NCBI GenBank assembly: GCA_963755495.1
Contig: CAVWJS010000002.1
Location: forward strand, 62,001 to 126,000
DNA length: 64,000 nucleotides
DNA from: Bog-473 sp963755495
GTDB lineage: Bacteria > Actinomycetota > Acidimicrobiia > Acidimicrobiales > RAAP-2
Direction of reading: 5' to 3'
Position numbers and translations under genes: made by a program. Below, in pieces: positions 8,789 to 17,462 of the stretch; within the stretch, counting starts at the first letter, position 1; each line of letters begins with the position of its first letter. Under the pieces are notes generated by a model, which ran no database searches, was not told the origin of the DNA, and saw only the letters and a program-made list of their open reading frames with translations.

Positions 8789-9480
8789 ACCGGCCGCGCT
8801 ACAACAGGCCAACGCTCCGCCAGGGAAGCGAGCAGATCATCGGTCATGGAAGCCAGAATCCGCTCACCCTCGGACTTGCTCGCTCCTCGCGGATCTCCCA
8901 GCACGCCGTTGGACGATATCGGCCACACCCCCTCGGCGCGCAACCTGGGCATGAGCACGTCGAGAGAGTCCGTGCAGCCGGCCTCCGCCAGCTCCATGCG
9001 CACGGTGCGCGGATCTATGGCCAGCATCACCGACGTCTCCGTCCTCCCGGCATGGGCGTCGCCACCGGGGGCGGCGGCGGCCCAGACCAACGCCGGCTCG
9101 GCGTCGAGTCGACACCTTTCGCGGACCAGGGACAACGCCTCCTGGTTTCCACCGTGGGCAGAAATGAGAACCACGCCAACGAAGGATGTCCGCGCCGAGC
9201 GGATCAACTCGATCAGGACGTCTGCCAACACCGCATGGTTGATGAGCATGGTCCCGGGGAACCCGGCGTGTTCGCCACTCGCCCCATAGGCCACCGGAGG
9301 TGCCACTACTACGTTGGTCCGAGCGCGAGTCACACGCTGCGCCAGTTCGATCGCGATCCGGGTATCCGTGTCGAGCGGCAGATGAGGGCCGTGCTGTTCG
9401 AGAGACCCAACGGGCAGGGCCAACAGGAACGACCTGTCGGTTGCCGCGACGTCGGGCCAGGTGGCGCCGCCGAGCTCCAC
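8785..9480 (-). CDS. mftE: Mycofactocin precursor peptide peptidase MftE (creatininase family)
   Basis: Creatininase-fold metallopeptidase of 231 residues. In the studied mycofactocin systems MftE removes the C-terminal Val-Tyr unit of modified MftA to release the pyrrolidinone core. Metal-binding motifs are seen: PVGSLEQHGPHLPLDTDTR (Glu, His, Asp), GEHAGFPGT and LISAHGGNQEA, then HAGRTETSVML with the conserved Glu. GTG start at 9480, 22 bases after the mftC stop. Lies between mftC and the SDR in one leftward operon. Confidence 0.92.
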   Translation of the reverse strand: MELGGATWPDVAATDRSFLLALPVGSLEQHGPHLPLDTDTRIAIELAQRVTRARTNVVVAPPVAYGASGEHAGFPGTMLINHAVLADVLIELIRSARTSFVGVVLISAHGGNQEALSLVRERCRLDAEPALVWAAAAPGGDAHAGRTETSVMLAIDPRTVRMELAEAGCTDSLDVLMPRLRAEGVWPISSNGVLGDPRGASKSEGERILASMTDDLLASLAERWPVVARPV

Positions 9481-9501
9481 TATCGACGAAGCCTGCTCGC
9501 G

Positions 9502-10674
9502 CTAGGCGCGCGCTGGCGTCCGGAAGTGGACCGGCGTGGGCACCGGGATGGGGCTCCCATGGCGATCTACTTTGGAGTGACCGATTGCTGCACCCGGCAT
9601 CGCCGAGCCGTCCCGTGCAGCCATTGCTTCTTCACCATGGCCGAATACACACTCAGGATCCGGTCCGTCGAGCGGGATACCGGTGAAGAACTTGGCGGCC
9701 ATGCAGCCGCCTTGGCAAGCGTCGTAAGACCCGCATGAAGCGCAGGCCCCCGCACTCTGCGGCTCGCGCAGTGACTGAAAGAGATCCGACTGGCGCCAGA
9801 CCCCTGCGAACCCACCTTCGTTGCGGACATTGCCGGCCAAGAATTCCTTGTCGATGACGAAAGGGCAGGCATAGACATCACCGATCGGGTCGATCAAGCA
9901 CACGACCCGGCCTGCGCCACAAAGGTTGAGACCGTCCAAGGGTTTTCCGAGCGCCGAGAGATGAAAGAAGGAATCTCCGGTCAGGACGTCGGGACGTTCC
10001 AGCAGCCAGTGGTACAGCATCCGCTGCTGCTCGGCCGTGGGGTGCAGCGCATCCCACGTTTCGACGCCACGACCTGAGGGGCGAAAACGCGTCAGGCGCA
10101 GTTGGGCTCCGTAGCTCTCGGCGATGGCAGAGAACTTGTCCAGCTGGGTGACGTTCTCCCTCGTCACCACCACACTGATCTTGAACTGCCCGAAATTGGC
10201 GGCAGCCAGATTGTCCATCGCCGTCCGTGCTGCGGCGAATGACCCCTCGCCCCGGACGGCGTCGTTGGTCGATGCCAAGGCCCCGTCGATGCTGATCTGC
10301 ACATCGACGTAGTCCATCTTGGCCAGACGGCGAGCCCGTTCCGCAGTGAGCCTCGTTCCGTTGGTCGAAAACTTCACCCCGACCTTGTTCTCGACGGCGT
10401 ACCCAACCAAGTCGAAGAAGTCCGGTCGCAACATCGGTTCGCCGCCGCCGATATTGACGTAGAAAACCTTCATGGCGGCCAGCTCATCCACGATGTGACG
10501 GGCTTCGGCCGGCGTCAGCTCCATCGGATCACGACGACCGGACGAACTCAGGCAGTGCACGCAGGCCAAGTTGCAGGCGTACGTCAGCTCCCAGGTCAAG
10601 CAGATCGGAGCTTCGAGGCCCTGGGTGAACCGCTGGCGAAGCGGCATGATTTCTGTAGGCGCATCAACGGACAT
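9502..10674 (-). CDS. mftC: Mycofactocin radical SAM maturase MftC
   Basis: Radical SAM/SPASM enzyme of 390 residues that, in characterised systems, oxidatively decarboxylates the C-terminal Tyr of MftA and then crosslinks it to the preceding Val. The [4Fe-4S]-SAM motif is CNLACVHC (Cys 34, 38, 41). The GGEP motif (VNIGGGEPMLRPDF) and the SPASM cysteines follow (LCGAGRVVCLIDP, VYACPF, CASCGSYDACQGGCMAAKFF). ATG 10674 is chosen; it lies inside the mftB coding sequence by 11 bases, giving translational coupling. Intact. Confidence 0.95.
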   Translation of the reverse strand: MSVDAPTEIMPLRQRFTQGLEAPICLTWELTYACNLACVHCLSSSGRRDPMELTPAEARHIVDELAAMKVFYVNIGGGEPMLRPDFFDLVGYAVENKVGVKFSTNGTRLTAERARRLAKMDYVDVQISIDGALASTNDAVRGEGSFAAARTAMDNLAAANFGQFKISVVVTRENVTQLDKFSAIAESYGAQLRLTRFRPSGRGVETWDALHPTAEQQRMLYHWLLERPDVLTGDSFFHLSALGKPLDGLNLCGAGRVVCLIDPIGDVYACPFVIDKEFLAGNVRNEGGFAGVWRQSDLFQSLREPQSAGACASCGSYDACQGGCMAAKFFTGIPLDGPDPECVFGHGEEAMAARDGSAMPGAAIGHSKVDRHGSPIPVPTPVHFRTPARA

Positions 10675-10975
10675 CAATTACCTCCGAAGCCGCAAGGCGT
10701 GCGAGCGCACGCAGGTAAGTGGGTCGTTCTGATTCGGGTATCAGCGCGTCGACCGCCGATTGTGCGGAGTCGTACTGAGCCAATGCGGTGACCAGTTCCA
10801 CCAGGGTGCGCGACTTCAAGAACATGAGGCGACGAGTACCGAAGTGGTACGCGAGAGCGCCGAACGACTCGTCACGCAAAGCGATTTGAGGGTGTACCTG
10901 CCATCCTCTGTCGGACTCAAATACCAGCGCAGCTTTGGAAGGCCGCGCTTCAGTCACGCTCAATAGACGCCGCAC
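10664..10975 (-). CDS. mftB: Mycofactocin peptide chaperone MftB (RRE domain)
   Basis: Small PqqD-like RiPP recognition element that binds the MftA leader and presents it to MftC. The body WQVHPQIALRDESFGALAYH followed by FGTRRLMFLKSRTLVELV is the hallmark region of MftB. The GTG start at 10975 overlaps the end of mftA by 16 bases; TTG 10963 and GTG 10957 are in-frame alternatives. Intact, 103 residues from the first start. Confidence 0.92.
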   Translation of the reverse strand: MRRLLSVTEARPSKAALVFESDRGWQVHPQIALRDESFGALAYHFGTRRLMFLKSRTLVELVTALAQYDSAQSAVDALIPESERPTYLRALARLAASEVIDVR

Positions 10976-11070
10976 ATCCCATCGATCGATACCTCTTCCA
11001 CCAGGAGCTCGTCGACCTCGTCGTCGGCTGGTGTTTCGACATCGTGTACTTCAACGTTTTCCGACAGCAC
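10960..11070 (-). CDS. mftA: Mycofactocin precursor peptide MftA (36 residues)
   Basis: Read directly on the minus strand: GTG start at 11070, acidic leader (ENVEVHDVETPADDEVDELL, residues 4-23) and C-terminal VEEVSIDGMCGVY before TGA at 10960-10962. IDGMCGVY is the invariant MftA C-terminus, with the final Val-Tyr being the pair joined by MftC and later released by MftE. A perfect AAGGAGG lies 6 bases upstream of the GTG. It is immediately followed by mftB in an overlapping frame. Short enough to be missed by length-filtered gene finding. Confidence 0.95.
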   Translation of the reverse strand: MLSENVEVHDVETPADDEVDELLVEEVSIDGMCGVY

Positions 11071-11142
11071 CGTTGGCCTCCTTCGTGTTCACACGATCCT
11101 ATCGCCTGGGGGCACAGCCACCATTCCTGTCAAGATTGCTCC
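11071..11142. promoter_or_regulatory. Divergent intergenic region between mftA and mftF
   Basis: Only 72 bases separate the starts of mftA (minus) and mftF (plus). Both transcription starts are therefore likely to lie here or to overlap the opposite coding sequence, and one regulator could control both arms. I see no confident -10/-35 pair and no clear palindromic operator. No TetR-type mftR gene is found nearby. Confidence 0.5.
11077..11083 (-). promoter_or_regulatory. Shine-Dalgarno of mftA
   Basis: AAGGAGG on the minus strand, 6 bases before the GTG start of mftA. It is one of the strongest ribosome binding sites seen in the window and fixes the start of this very short gene. Confidence 0.9.
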
Positions 11143-12657
11143 GTGCACGCTCCCAACTGGGAAAACGGAGACGGGCCGATTGTTCGGCCCGCCCCGTCCC
11201 GGCAAACGACGCCGTTACCAGCCGACTTCGGGCTCTTCAGGGACGCCGCATCGATCTCGTTCGACGACGAACAGGTCCTCATGGGGGGGAGTCCTCTAAG
11301 ACTCTTGCGCCTGTCGGCACGTGCGGCGTCCCTCGTCCGCGGGTGGCAAGCCGGTGCGAAGGTCGGTGACCGCAAGGCCGAGCAGATCCTGGCGCGGCGA
11401 CTCGTCTCCTCGGGTGTCTTCGTCCCCCGTCCAGGTCCCACCCACTTTCGGACGGAGGATGTCACGGTCGTCACTCCTGTTCGGGACCGTCCGGTAGCGC
11501 TCCAACGGCTGCTCTCTGCCTTGGAAGGGATGGAATGCCTCGTCGTCGACGACGGCTCGACCGACCCTCGAAGGACGCGCCAGATCGTCGAGCAAGCAGG
11601 GGGGCGCTTCCTGGCCTTGGCCACGAATTCGGGGCCAGCTGCGGCCCGCAACGCCGGGCTGGCCCAGGTCACGACGCCCCTTGTCATGTTCATCGATTCC
11701 GACTGCGTGCCCGTTCCTGGTTGGCTCGAGCCGCTGCTCGCGCACTTCGAGGACCCAATGGTCGCGGCGGCAGCGCCGCGGGTCGTTCCGCTTCCGCGAG
11801 TACCCGCGACGGCGCTGTCGCGCTACGAAGCGGTCCGCTCCTCGTTGGACCGTGGAACCTCAGGTGGCTTGGTCCGACCTCTTAGCCGGATTCCCTACGT
11901 TCCGACCGCGGCGTTGATGCTGCGCCGTGCAGTTTCTGGCGATCTCCTCTTTGATCGTCAGCTCCGAGGTGGCGAGGACGTCGATCTCGTCTGGCGCCTG
12001 GTCGAGGCCGGGTGGGACGTGCGCTACGAACCGGATGCGACCGTCCAACACGACGGACCCACACGCTTCGGTTCCTGGCTGGGGCGCCGCGCCTTCTACG
12101 GCACCACCGCCGGAGCGCTGGCCCTGCGCCACCCGCAGTCGCTCGTTCCGTTGCAGGCCTCGGCCTGGTCCGTTGCCGTGTGGGCGCTGGCCTGCGCCCG
12201 ACGCCCGTTTCTCGCCGCCGGCGTCCTCACGGCGTCCATCGGAGTGCTGGCACACCGGCTCAACGGAGTGGTTGAGGAGCCCGTCGCCGTGGCAACCAAG
12301 ATTGCCGGCGGGGGGACCCTCACCTCAGCCCTCCCTTCCCTACATGGCCTCATCCGGGCCTGGTCCCCCGCATTGGTACTCGGCTTGTTCTGGCGGCACA
12401 CCCGGCGCGCCGCCGTTTTCGCACTCGTCATTCCCGCTCTAAAGGATTGGCGGACCGATCGGACCCCGCTCGATCCGTTGCGGTACGCCGCGGTGCACAC
12501 GGCGGACGACGTGGCGTATGGGTCGGGCCTGTGGCTGGGCTGCCTAAGGGCGCGCACCTTCGTCCCCCTGCTGCCACGGATCGTGTTCCGGGCTCGCATC
12601 TGGTCTCGTGCGTCATTGCGCTCCCCGTCGAAGAACGGCGGCGGCACCTCCCATTAG
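11143..12657 (+). CDS. mftF: Mycofactocin glycosyltransferase MftF
   Basis: Family 2 glycosyltransferase of about 504 residues which, in mycobacteria, attaches a beta-1,4-glucan chain to the premycofactocin core. An N-terminal MftF-specific region (LFRDAASISFDDEQVLMGGS) precedes the GT-A fold: VTVVTPVRDRPVALQRLLSA, LVVDDGSTD (nucleotide-binding Asp), MFIDSDCVPVPGWLEPL (DxD-type) and LRGGEDVDLVWRLVEAGWDV (catalytic-side ED). The C-terminal half is hydrophobic and probably membrane-associated. GTG 11143 is chosen because similarity begins soon after it; an in-frame extension to 11044 would run across the mftA leader region. Intact. Confidence 0.92.
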   Translation: MHAPNWENGDGPIVRPAPSRQTTPLPADFGLFRDAASISFDDEQVLMGGSPLRLLRLSARAASLVRGWQAGAKVGDRKAEQILARRLVSSGVFVPRPGPTHFRTEDVTVVTPVRDRPVALQRLLSALEGMECLVVDDGSTDPRRTRQIVEQAGGRFLALATNSGPAAARNAGLAQVTTPLVMFIDSDCVPVPGWLEPLLAHFEDPMVAAAAPRVVPLPRVPATALSRYEAVRSSLDRGTSGGLVRPLSRIPYVPTAALMLRRAVSGDLLFDRQLRGGEDVDLVWRLVEAGWDVRYEPDATVQHDGPTRFGSWLGRRAFYGTTAGALALRHPQSLVPLQASAWSVAVWALACARRPFLAAGVLTASIGVLAHRLNGVVEEPVAVATKIAGGGTLTSALPSLHGLIRAWSPALVLGLFWRHTRRAAVFALVIPALKDWRTDRTPLDPLRYAAVHTADDVAYGSGLWLGCLRARTFVPLLPRIVFRARIWSRASLRSPSKNGGGTSH

Positions 12658-12918
12658 GTTCAATGGCATGGAAGCGGTCGTCCCGCAAGGCTCGGCCAAC
12701 CCGGCCCGCGCGCCCAGTGCTCGGCTCGTTCTCAGGCGATCCACTGGGCACGGGCACCCGAGGCAAGACGGCTACAGCGTTGCTCAAGAAGTGCCACAGC
12801 CGGCCCAACCGCTGGGCAGCCACGAAGCCCGGCGCGCCACCCGGCCTAGTCTCTCGGGGCACACTGAGGGTCGACCGTGCCTGCGAGTCAGACCAGGGAT
12901 CTTCACGAGAGGGTGGAT

Positions 12919-14098
12919 ATGAGCAACGAATGGTTCGAGACGGTTCTGGAAGCTCAGCGCCGGGCCAAGCGGCGCCTGCCCAAGTCCGTGTACGGCGCTC
13001 TGGTGGCCGGCTCCGAGAAGGGCCTCACGGTGGAGGACAACACCGCCGCCTACGGCGAGCTTGGATTCGCACCGCACGTCGCCGGATCGCCGGCCAGCCG
13101 CGACCTGTCCACAACCGTCATGGGTCAGAACATCTCGTTCCCGGTGCTGATCTCGCCCACCGGCGTGCAGGCGGTGCATCCCGATGGCGAGGTTGCCGTC
13201 GCCCGCGCCGCAGCTGCCCGGGGCACTGCCATGGGTCTGAGCTCCTTTGCGAGCAAAGCCATCGAGGACGTGGTGGCCGCCAATCCCCAGACCTTCTTTC
13301 AGGTCTATTGGGTCGGCACGCGCGACGAGGTTCTCGAACGGATCGAACGGGCCCGGGCGGCGGGAGCCGTCGGGTTGATCGCCACGCTGGATTGGTCGTT
13401 TTCTCACGGACGCGACTGGGGGAGCCCGGTCATCCCCGAAACACTCGACCTCAAGGCGATGGCGCGGTTAGCACCCGAGGTATTGGCGCGGCCTCGGTGG
13501 TTGTACGACTTCGCGAAGTCCGGCAAGCTGCCCGATCTCACCGCTCCGAACATGGGCAAGAAGGGCCAGACCGGACCTACGTTCTTTGGCGCCTATGGGG
13601 CCTGGATGCAAACACCGCCCCCGAGTTGGGAGGACGTGGCCTGGTTGCGCGAGCAATGGGACGGTGCGTTCATGCTTAAGGGCGTCTCTCGCATCGACGA
13701 TGCAAAGCGGGCTGTCGATGCTGGCGTCACCGCGATCTCCGTCTCCAATCACGGGGGGAACAACCTTGACGGCACGCCGGCAACGATTCGCGTCTTACAG
13801 TCAATCGCCCAGACAGTCGGCGATGAGATCGAGGTCCTCCTCGATGGCGGGATCCGCCGTGGTAGCGATGTCGTCAAAGCCCTCGCTCTTGGCGCGCAAG
13901 CAGTGATGATCGGACGCGGCGTACTTGTGGGGCCTGGCCGCAAACGGGCAGGCCGGGGTAGAGAATGTGCTGGACATCCTGAGGAGCGGTATTGAGTCAG
14001 CACTCCTTGGTCTCGGTCACGCGTCGATCCACGACCTGACAGCCGAGGATCTGATCATTCCCCCGGGCTTCAGCCGTCGCCTCGGCGACACTTCGTGA
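12919..14098 (+). CDS. mftD: MftD, FMN-dependent (S)-2-hydroxy-acid dehydrogenase family, one frameshift
   Basis: FMN enzyme of the lactate/glycolate oxidase family; in mycofactocin maturation MftD oxidatively deaminates the released pyrrolidinone to give premycofactocin. Seen: WFETVLEAQRRAKRRLPKSV at the N-terminus, SFPVLISPTGVQAVHPDGEV, the active-site ISVSNHGGNNLDGTPATIR, and LLDGGIRRGSDVVKALALGA. One extra G near 13918 shifts the frame; removing it restores AYLWGLAANGQAGVENVLDI and the end at 14098. ATG 12919 follows GAGAGGG at a normal distance and matches family starts; GTG 12877 is an upstream alternative. It lies downstream of mftF on the strand opposite mftABCE. Confidence 0.92.
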
Positions 14099-14100
14099 GC

Positions 14101-14128
14101 AACGCGGTCCTCTCCCTGGAGCCGCGTT
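14101..14128. terminator. Hairpin between convergent mftD and alcohol dehydrogenase genes
   Basis: AACGCGG and CCGCGTT form a 7-bp stem, extended inside by TCC/GGA with a single bulged G, around a short loop. It begins two bases after the mftD stop and ends 6 bases before the stop of the convergent dehydrogenase gene, so it may act in both directions. No strong U-tract. Confidence 0.5.
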
Positions 14129-14134
14129 CAGGCA

Positions 14135-15286
14135 CTACATGTCGAACTTGACCACGCCACGGATGATGGTGCCAGCGGCCTGGTCTTCGTAGCCCTGTTG
14201 GACCTGATCCAGGGTGTACTCACGGGTGATGATCTCGTCGATCTTGAGCTGCCCGGCCTCGAACAAGTTGAGCAAATTCGGTACTTGGATCCGAGGACTC
14301 GTGGAACCGAATACCGTGCCCAAGATCGCTTGGTTGAACATGGCGAGATTGAACAGGTTCAGTTGAACGTCCATCTGGTCGAAGGGTGCGATGGCCGTCA
14401 CGACAATGCGGGCATCCTTGGACCCGACGGCGCATGCCGCGGCAATGAGCTCGCCTTTCATCACGCTAGGGGTCAGAATCACGACGTCCGCCTTACGTCC
14501 CTGCGTGAGCTCGGGGACCATGAACTGGGCATCGAGCAGTGACGGCGCAGTGTGGGTAGCCCCAACCTCTTTTGCTTTTTCCAGTTTGAAAGGCACCGGG
14601 TCCACCGCGATGATCGTGCGTGCACCGGCGATACGCGCCCCTTGGATGGCGCCCGACCCAACCCCTCCACAACCGGCCACGACCACCGTCTCGCCCGCCT
14701 GGACCTTGCCGCGGTTCACCGCCGAGCCAAAGCCGGTGGATAGACCGCAGCTGATGAGGGCGGCCGCTTTCATGTTGGCCCACGGATCAAGACGGACCAG
14801 GGAGTTCTCGTGACACACCATCTCGTCGGCGAACGTTCCCAGTTGCGTCATCCGGTTCAGATTCTCTCCACCCAGGTGGTAACGGTACGTCCCGTCGCTT
14901 ATCATGCCGCCGGCCAACGTCGTCGCCCCTAGGTCGCACAGGTTCTGCCGGCCTGATGCGCACCAGTGACAAGTGCCGCAAGAAGGAATGAATGACACGG
15001 CAACGTGGTCACCCAGCGCAACCTGCGTCACGTTCGCGCCGACCGCGGTCACAATGCCCGATCCTTCGTGCCCGCCAACTACCGGGAACATAGAGGGCAC
15101 CCCGATGAATTCGAGCACCTCGGGCGATGCGCCGATATCACCCGAGCGCAAGTGCTCGTCGGAGTGACACAGGCCGGAGTAGACCATTTTGACCCGCACT
15201 TCACGGTTGGCAGGTGGATCGATGTCGATCTCTTCGGTCTTCCACGGCTCGTTTAAACCGGAGCAGACCACTGCACGCGTCTTCAT
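14135..15286 (-). CDS. Zinc-dependent, NDMA-type (mycofactocin-associated) alcohol dehydrogenase
   Basis: Medium-chain alcohol dehydrogenase of 383 residues, intact. Catalytic zinc residues: SGLCHSDEHLRSGD and VVGGHEGSGIVTAVG; structural zinc: CGTCHWCASGRQNLC; Rossmann motif: VVVAGCGGVGSGAIQGARIA. The sequence most resembles the nicotinoprotein group that keeps NAD bound and needs an external acceptor (NDMA in vitro, mycofactocin in vivo), based on recall of the family and on its place beside the mft genes. ATG start is preceded by AAAGG. Roles known for relatives are ethanol, methanol or aldehyde oxidation; the substrate here is unknown. Confidence 0.88.
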   Translation of the reverse strand: MKTRAVVCSGLNEPWKTEEIDIDPPANREVRVKMVYSGLCHSDEHLRSGDIGASPEVLEFIGVPSMFPVVGGHEGSGIVTAVGANVTQVALGDHVAVSFIPSCGTCHWCASGRQNLCDLGATTLAGGMISDGTYRYHLGGENLNRMTQLGTFADEMVCHENSLVRLDPWANMKAAALISCGLSTGFGSAVNRGKVQAGETVVVAGCGGVGSGAIQGARIAGARTIIAVDPVPFKLEKAKEVGATHTAPSLLDAQFMVPELTQGRKADVVILTPSVMKGELIAAACAVGSKDARIVVTAIAPFDQMDVQLNLFNLAMFNQAILGTVFGSTSPRIQVPNLLNLFEAGQLKIDEIITREYTLDQVQQGYEDQAAGTIIRGVVKFDM

Positions 15287-15521
15287 GAGAGAACCTTTCC
15301 GCTCGACGTCTCAGCCGTCGCACCGTCAGTATCGTTCCCCGGCGGCCACCAAACAACCGCAGCAGCGGCGATACGGTCATCGCCGACATAGCGGACCGTG
15401 CGCGGATGATCGAGCTCGTTCGGACCACGTCGCTCTCGGTGCGACTTCTCCTCGTAGAGACCCGAAGTCCGAGTAGACAGGTGGCGGGACGGCGGTGGCG
15501 TTGCCGACTAACGTCCGTGCG

Positions 15522-16463
15522 ATGTCCACCGGCCCAGCGACGCGTGGCCGCCCCATAGAATTCTCGGGCTTGAGCAAGCACTTCGGTTCGGTCTTGGCGG
15601 TCGACGACCTCGACTTCACGGTCGAACCGGGCCGGGTTACAGGGTTCCTCGGACCTAATGGGTCCGGCAAGACCACCACGTTGCGCATACTTCTCGGGCT
15701 GGTGACTCCGAGCGCGGGACGGGCCACCGTGGGTGGACAGCTCTACCGAGAACTGCCGAACCCATCCGCGACGGTCGGCGCGGTATTGGAGGCAACCAGT
15801 TTCCATCCGGCGCGCCGAGCTCGTACGCACTTGCGCATGGTCGCCCGCGCCGGAGGTCATGATGACGCCCGCGCCGATGTAGTGCTGGACCTGGTCGGAT
15901 TGACCGCGGACGCCAAACGCAAGATCGGCGGATTCTCGATGGGCATGCGGCAGCGACTGGAGCTAGCCAGTGCGCTCGTTGGCGATCCCGACGTGCTCAT
16001 CCTCGACGAACCCTCCAACGGACTCGACCCCCAGGGCATCGCCTGGCTGCGCGACTTGATGCGCTACCTAGCCGGTGAGGGCCGCACCATTTTGGTTTCG
16101 TCGCACCTCTTGGCCGAGATGGCCCAGACCATCGACAATGCGGTCATCGTTTCACATGGCAAGCTCCGAGCCCAAGGAACGTTGGAGTCGATAACTTCGG
16201 GGATCGCCGAGGCATCGATGCACGCCAGAACTCCCGAGGCCGATCGGCTCTGCGCCGTGCTGACAGCAGCGAACGTTCGATTCCGACGACTCTCTCAGGA
16301 TTTGGTCGCCATCGACGGTATGACGCCCGAGCAACTTGGGCCGTTGTTGGCCACCAACCAGATCGTCCTCTACGAACTGACCAACCAAGGGGCCGACCTC
16401 GAGGCGATTTTCCTTTCCCTCACCTCGGGTCTTGGCTTCGGCGAAATGGCCTCGCCGGCATGA
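15522..16463 (+). CDS. ABC transporter ATP-binding protein
   Basis: ABC ATPase of an ABC-2-type exporter. Walker A GFLGPNGSGKTTTLRILLG, signature IGGFSMGMRQRLELASAL (variant FSMGM), Walker B VLILDEPSNGLDP, switch His in ILVSSHLLAEMAQ. Length is normal for the family (about 313 residues). ATG 15522 is preferred; GTG 15495 is in frame upstream. The stop overlaps the start of the permease gene (ATGA), so the two form an operon. Substrate unknown. Confidence 0.9.
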   Translation: MSTGPATRGRPIEFSGLSKHFGSVLAVDDLDFTVEPGRVTGFLGPNGSGKTTTLRILLGLVTPSAGRATVGGQLYRELPNPSATVGAVLEATSFHPARRARTHLRMVARAGGHDDARADVVLDLVGLTADAKRKIGGFSMGMRQRLELASALVGDPDVLILDEPSNGLDPQGIAWLRDLMRYLAGEGRTILVSSHLLAEMAQTIDNAVIVSHGKLRAQGTLESITSGIAEASMHARTPEADRLCAVLTAANVRFRRLSQDLVAIDGMTPEQLGPLLATNQIVLYELTNQGADLEAIFLSLTSGLGFGEMASPA

Positions 16464-17257
16464 TCAATGCAGTTCGGTCCGAGCTTCTCAAAATGCGGAG
16501 CATGCCGGGAGTCTGGGTGTGCTTCGGATTGACCTTTCCGCTGACGGTGCTCTTCATTTGGCTTATCTTCGGCGTTGCTGGTGGTATCCCGGGTCACACC
16601 TACCTCCACGTGCACACCCTCAACCAAAAGCGCGTGCTTCTCGGAGCGGGTTACACGGGTATCACGTTCCTGGCCCCAGTTCTGGGGGTCATCTGCATCA
16701 CCAGCGAATACCGACATAAAACCATAACGTCGACGCTTGTCCTCACTCCCCGGCGCGCCCGGGTGCTCGATGCAAAGATCATCGTCACCGCGTGGTGGTG
16801 CGCTCTCATGGCCATCCTCTCCCTTGTCACCGTGGCGGCGGTCGGGCTGCCGTGGAACGCGGCGCTGGGGGGAGTGACGTCACAGGTCACCGACCAACTC
16901 GGCGCCGTCGTGCCCGGACTGATTGCCGCCACAATCCTCCTGGGACTCTTCGGGCTCGGCTTCGGCACGCTCGTGAAGAATCAAGTGGCCGGAATTCTGA
17001 TCACCATCGGCGGCACATTCATCCTCGAGCCAATCCTCGTGGCGCTGGCCCGAGGCATTTTCCACTACGACCTGAACTGGCTCCCCTCCGACGCGGCCGA
17101 GGCCTTAGCCGGCGCCCTGGCCCGGGGTATCGGTGGCAATCACGATGCAACGACACAGTTTTTGACATGGTGGCAGGGCGGTCTCGCCATGGTCGGGTGG
17201 GGAGCGATCCCACTTCTTTTGGGGTACTTCACCACCGTCCGCCGCGACGTCACATAG
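16460..17257 (+). CDS. ABC-2 type transporter permease
   Basis: Six-span permease of about 265 residues that pairs with the ATPase just upstream. It starts INAVRSELLKMRSMPGVWVC, a typical ABC-2 permease opening, and contains the conserved ICITSEYRHKTITSTLVLTP coupling region near residue 80. Hydrophobic segments follow (ALMAILSLVTVAAVGL; LIAATILLGLFGLGFGTLV; GILITIGGTFILEPILVAL; GWGAIPLLLGYFTTV). Start overlaps the ATPase stop. Intact. Confidence 0.88.
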   Translation: MINAVRSELLKMRSMPGVWVCFGLTFPLTVLFIWLIFGVAGGIPGHTYLHVHTLNQKRVLLGAGYTGITFLAPVLGVICITSEYRHKTITSTLVLTPRRARVLDAKIIVTAWWCALMAILSLVTVAAVGLPWNAALGGVTSQVTDQLGAVVPGLIAATILLGLFGLGFGTLVKNQVAGILITIGGTFILEPILVALARGIFHYDLNWLPSDAAEALAGALARGIGGNHDATTQFLTWWQGGLAMVGWGAIPLLLGYFTTVRRDVT

Positions 17258-17462
17258 AGGACGGTCGAGTACTCATGTCAAGGTGAGCGTATGGACAAGG
17301 TGTCGAGGCGCACCGACACCGTCATCATGCACATGCATCCCACCTCAGAACGAGGGCCGAAGTTGTCGCAACGTCGGGTACGGTGGAGCGAACGAGGCGG
17401 ATTCTTCTCCCGCGCAATACGAGTTCGGCGCCAGGGACGGCGTGTGACCGAGGTAGCCACAC

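Noticed and set aside
12447..13679. 410-residue plus-strand frame over the end of mftF and most of mftD
   Set aside because: Composition is Arg/Gly/Ser-rich and it covers two well-supported genes in another frame.
14101..14128. Attachment site or mobile element end
   Set aside because: A single short inverted repeat between two convergent stops fits a terminator; there is no integrase or direct repeat.
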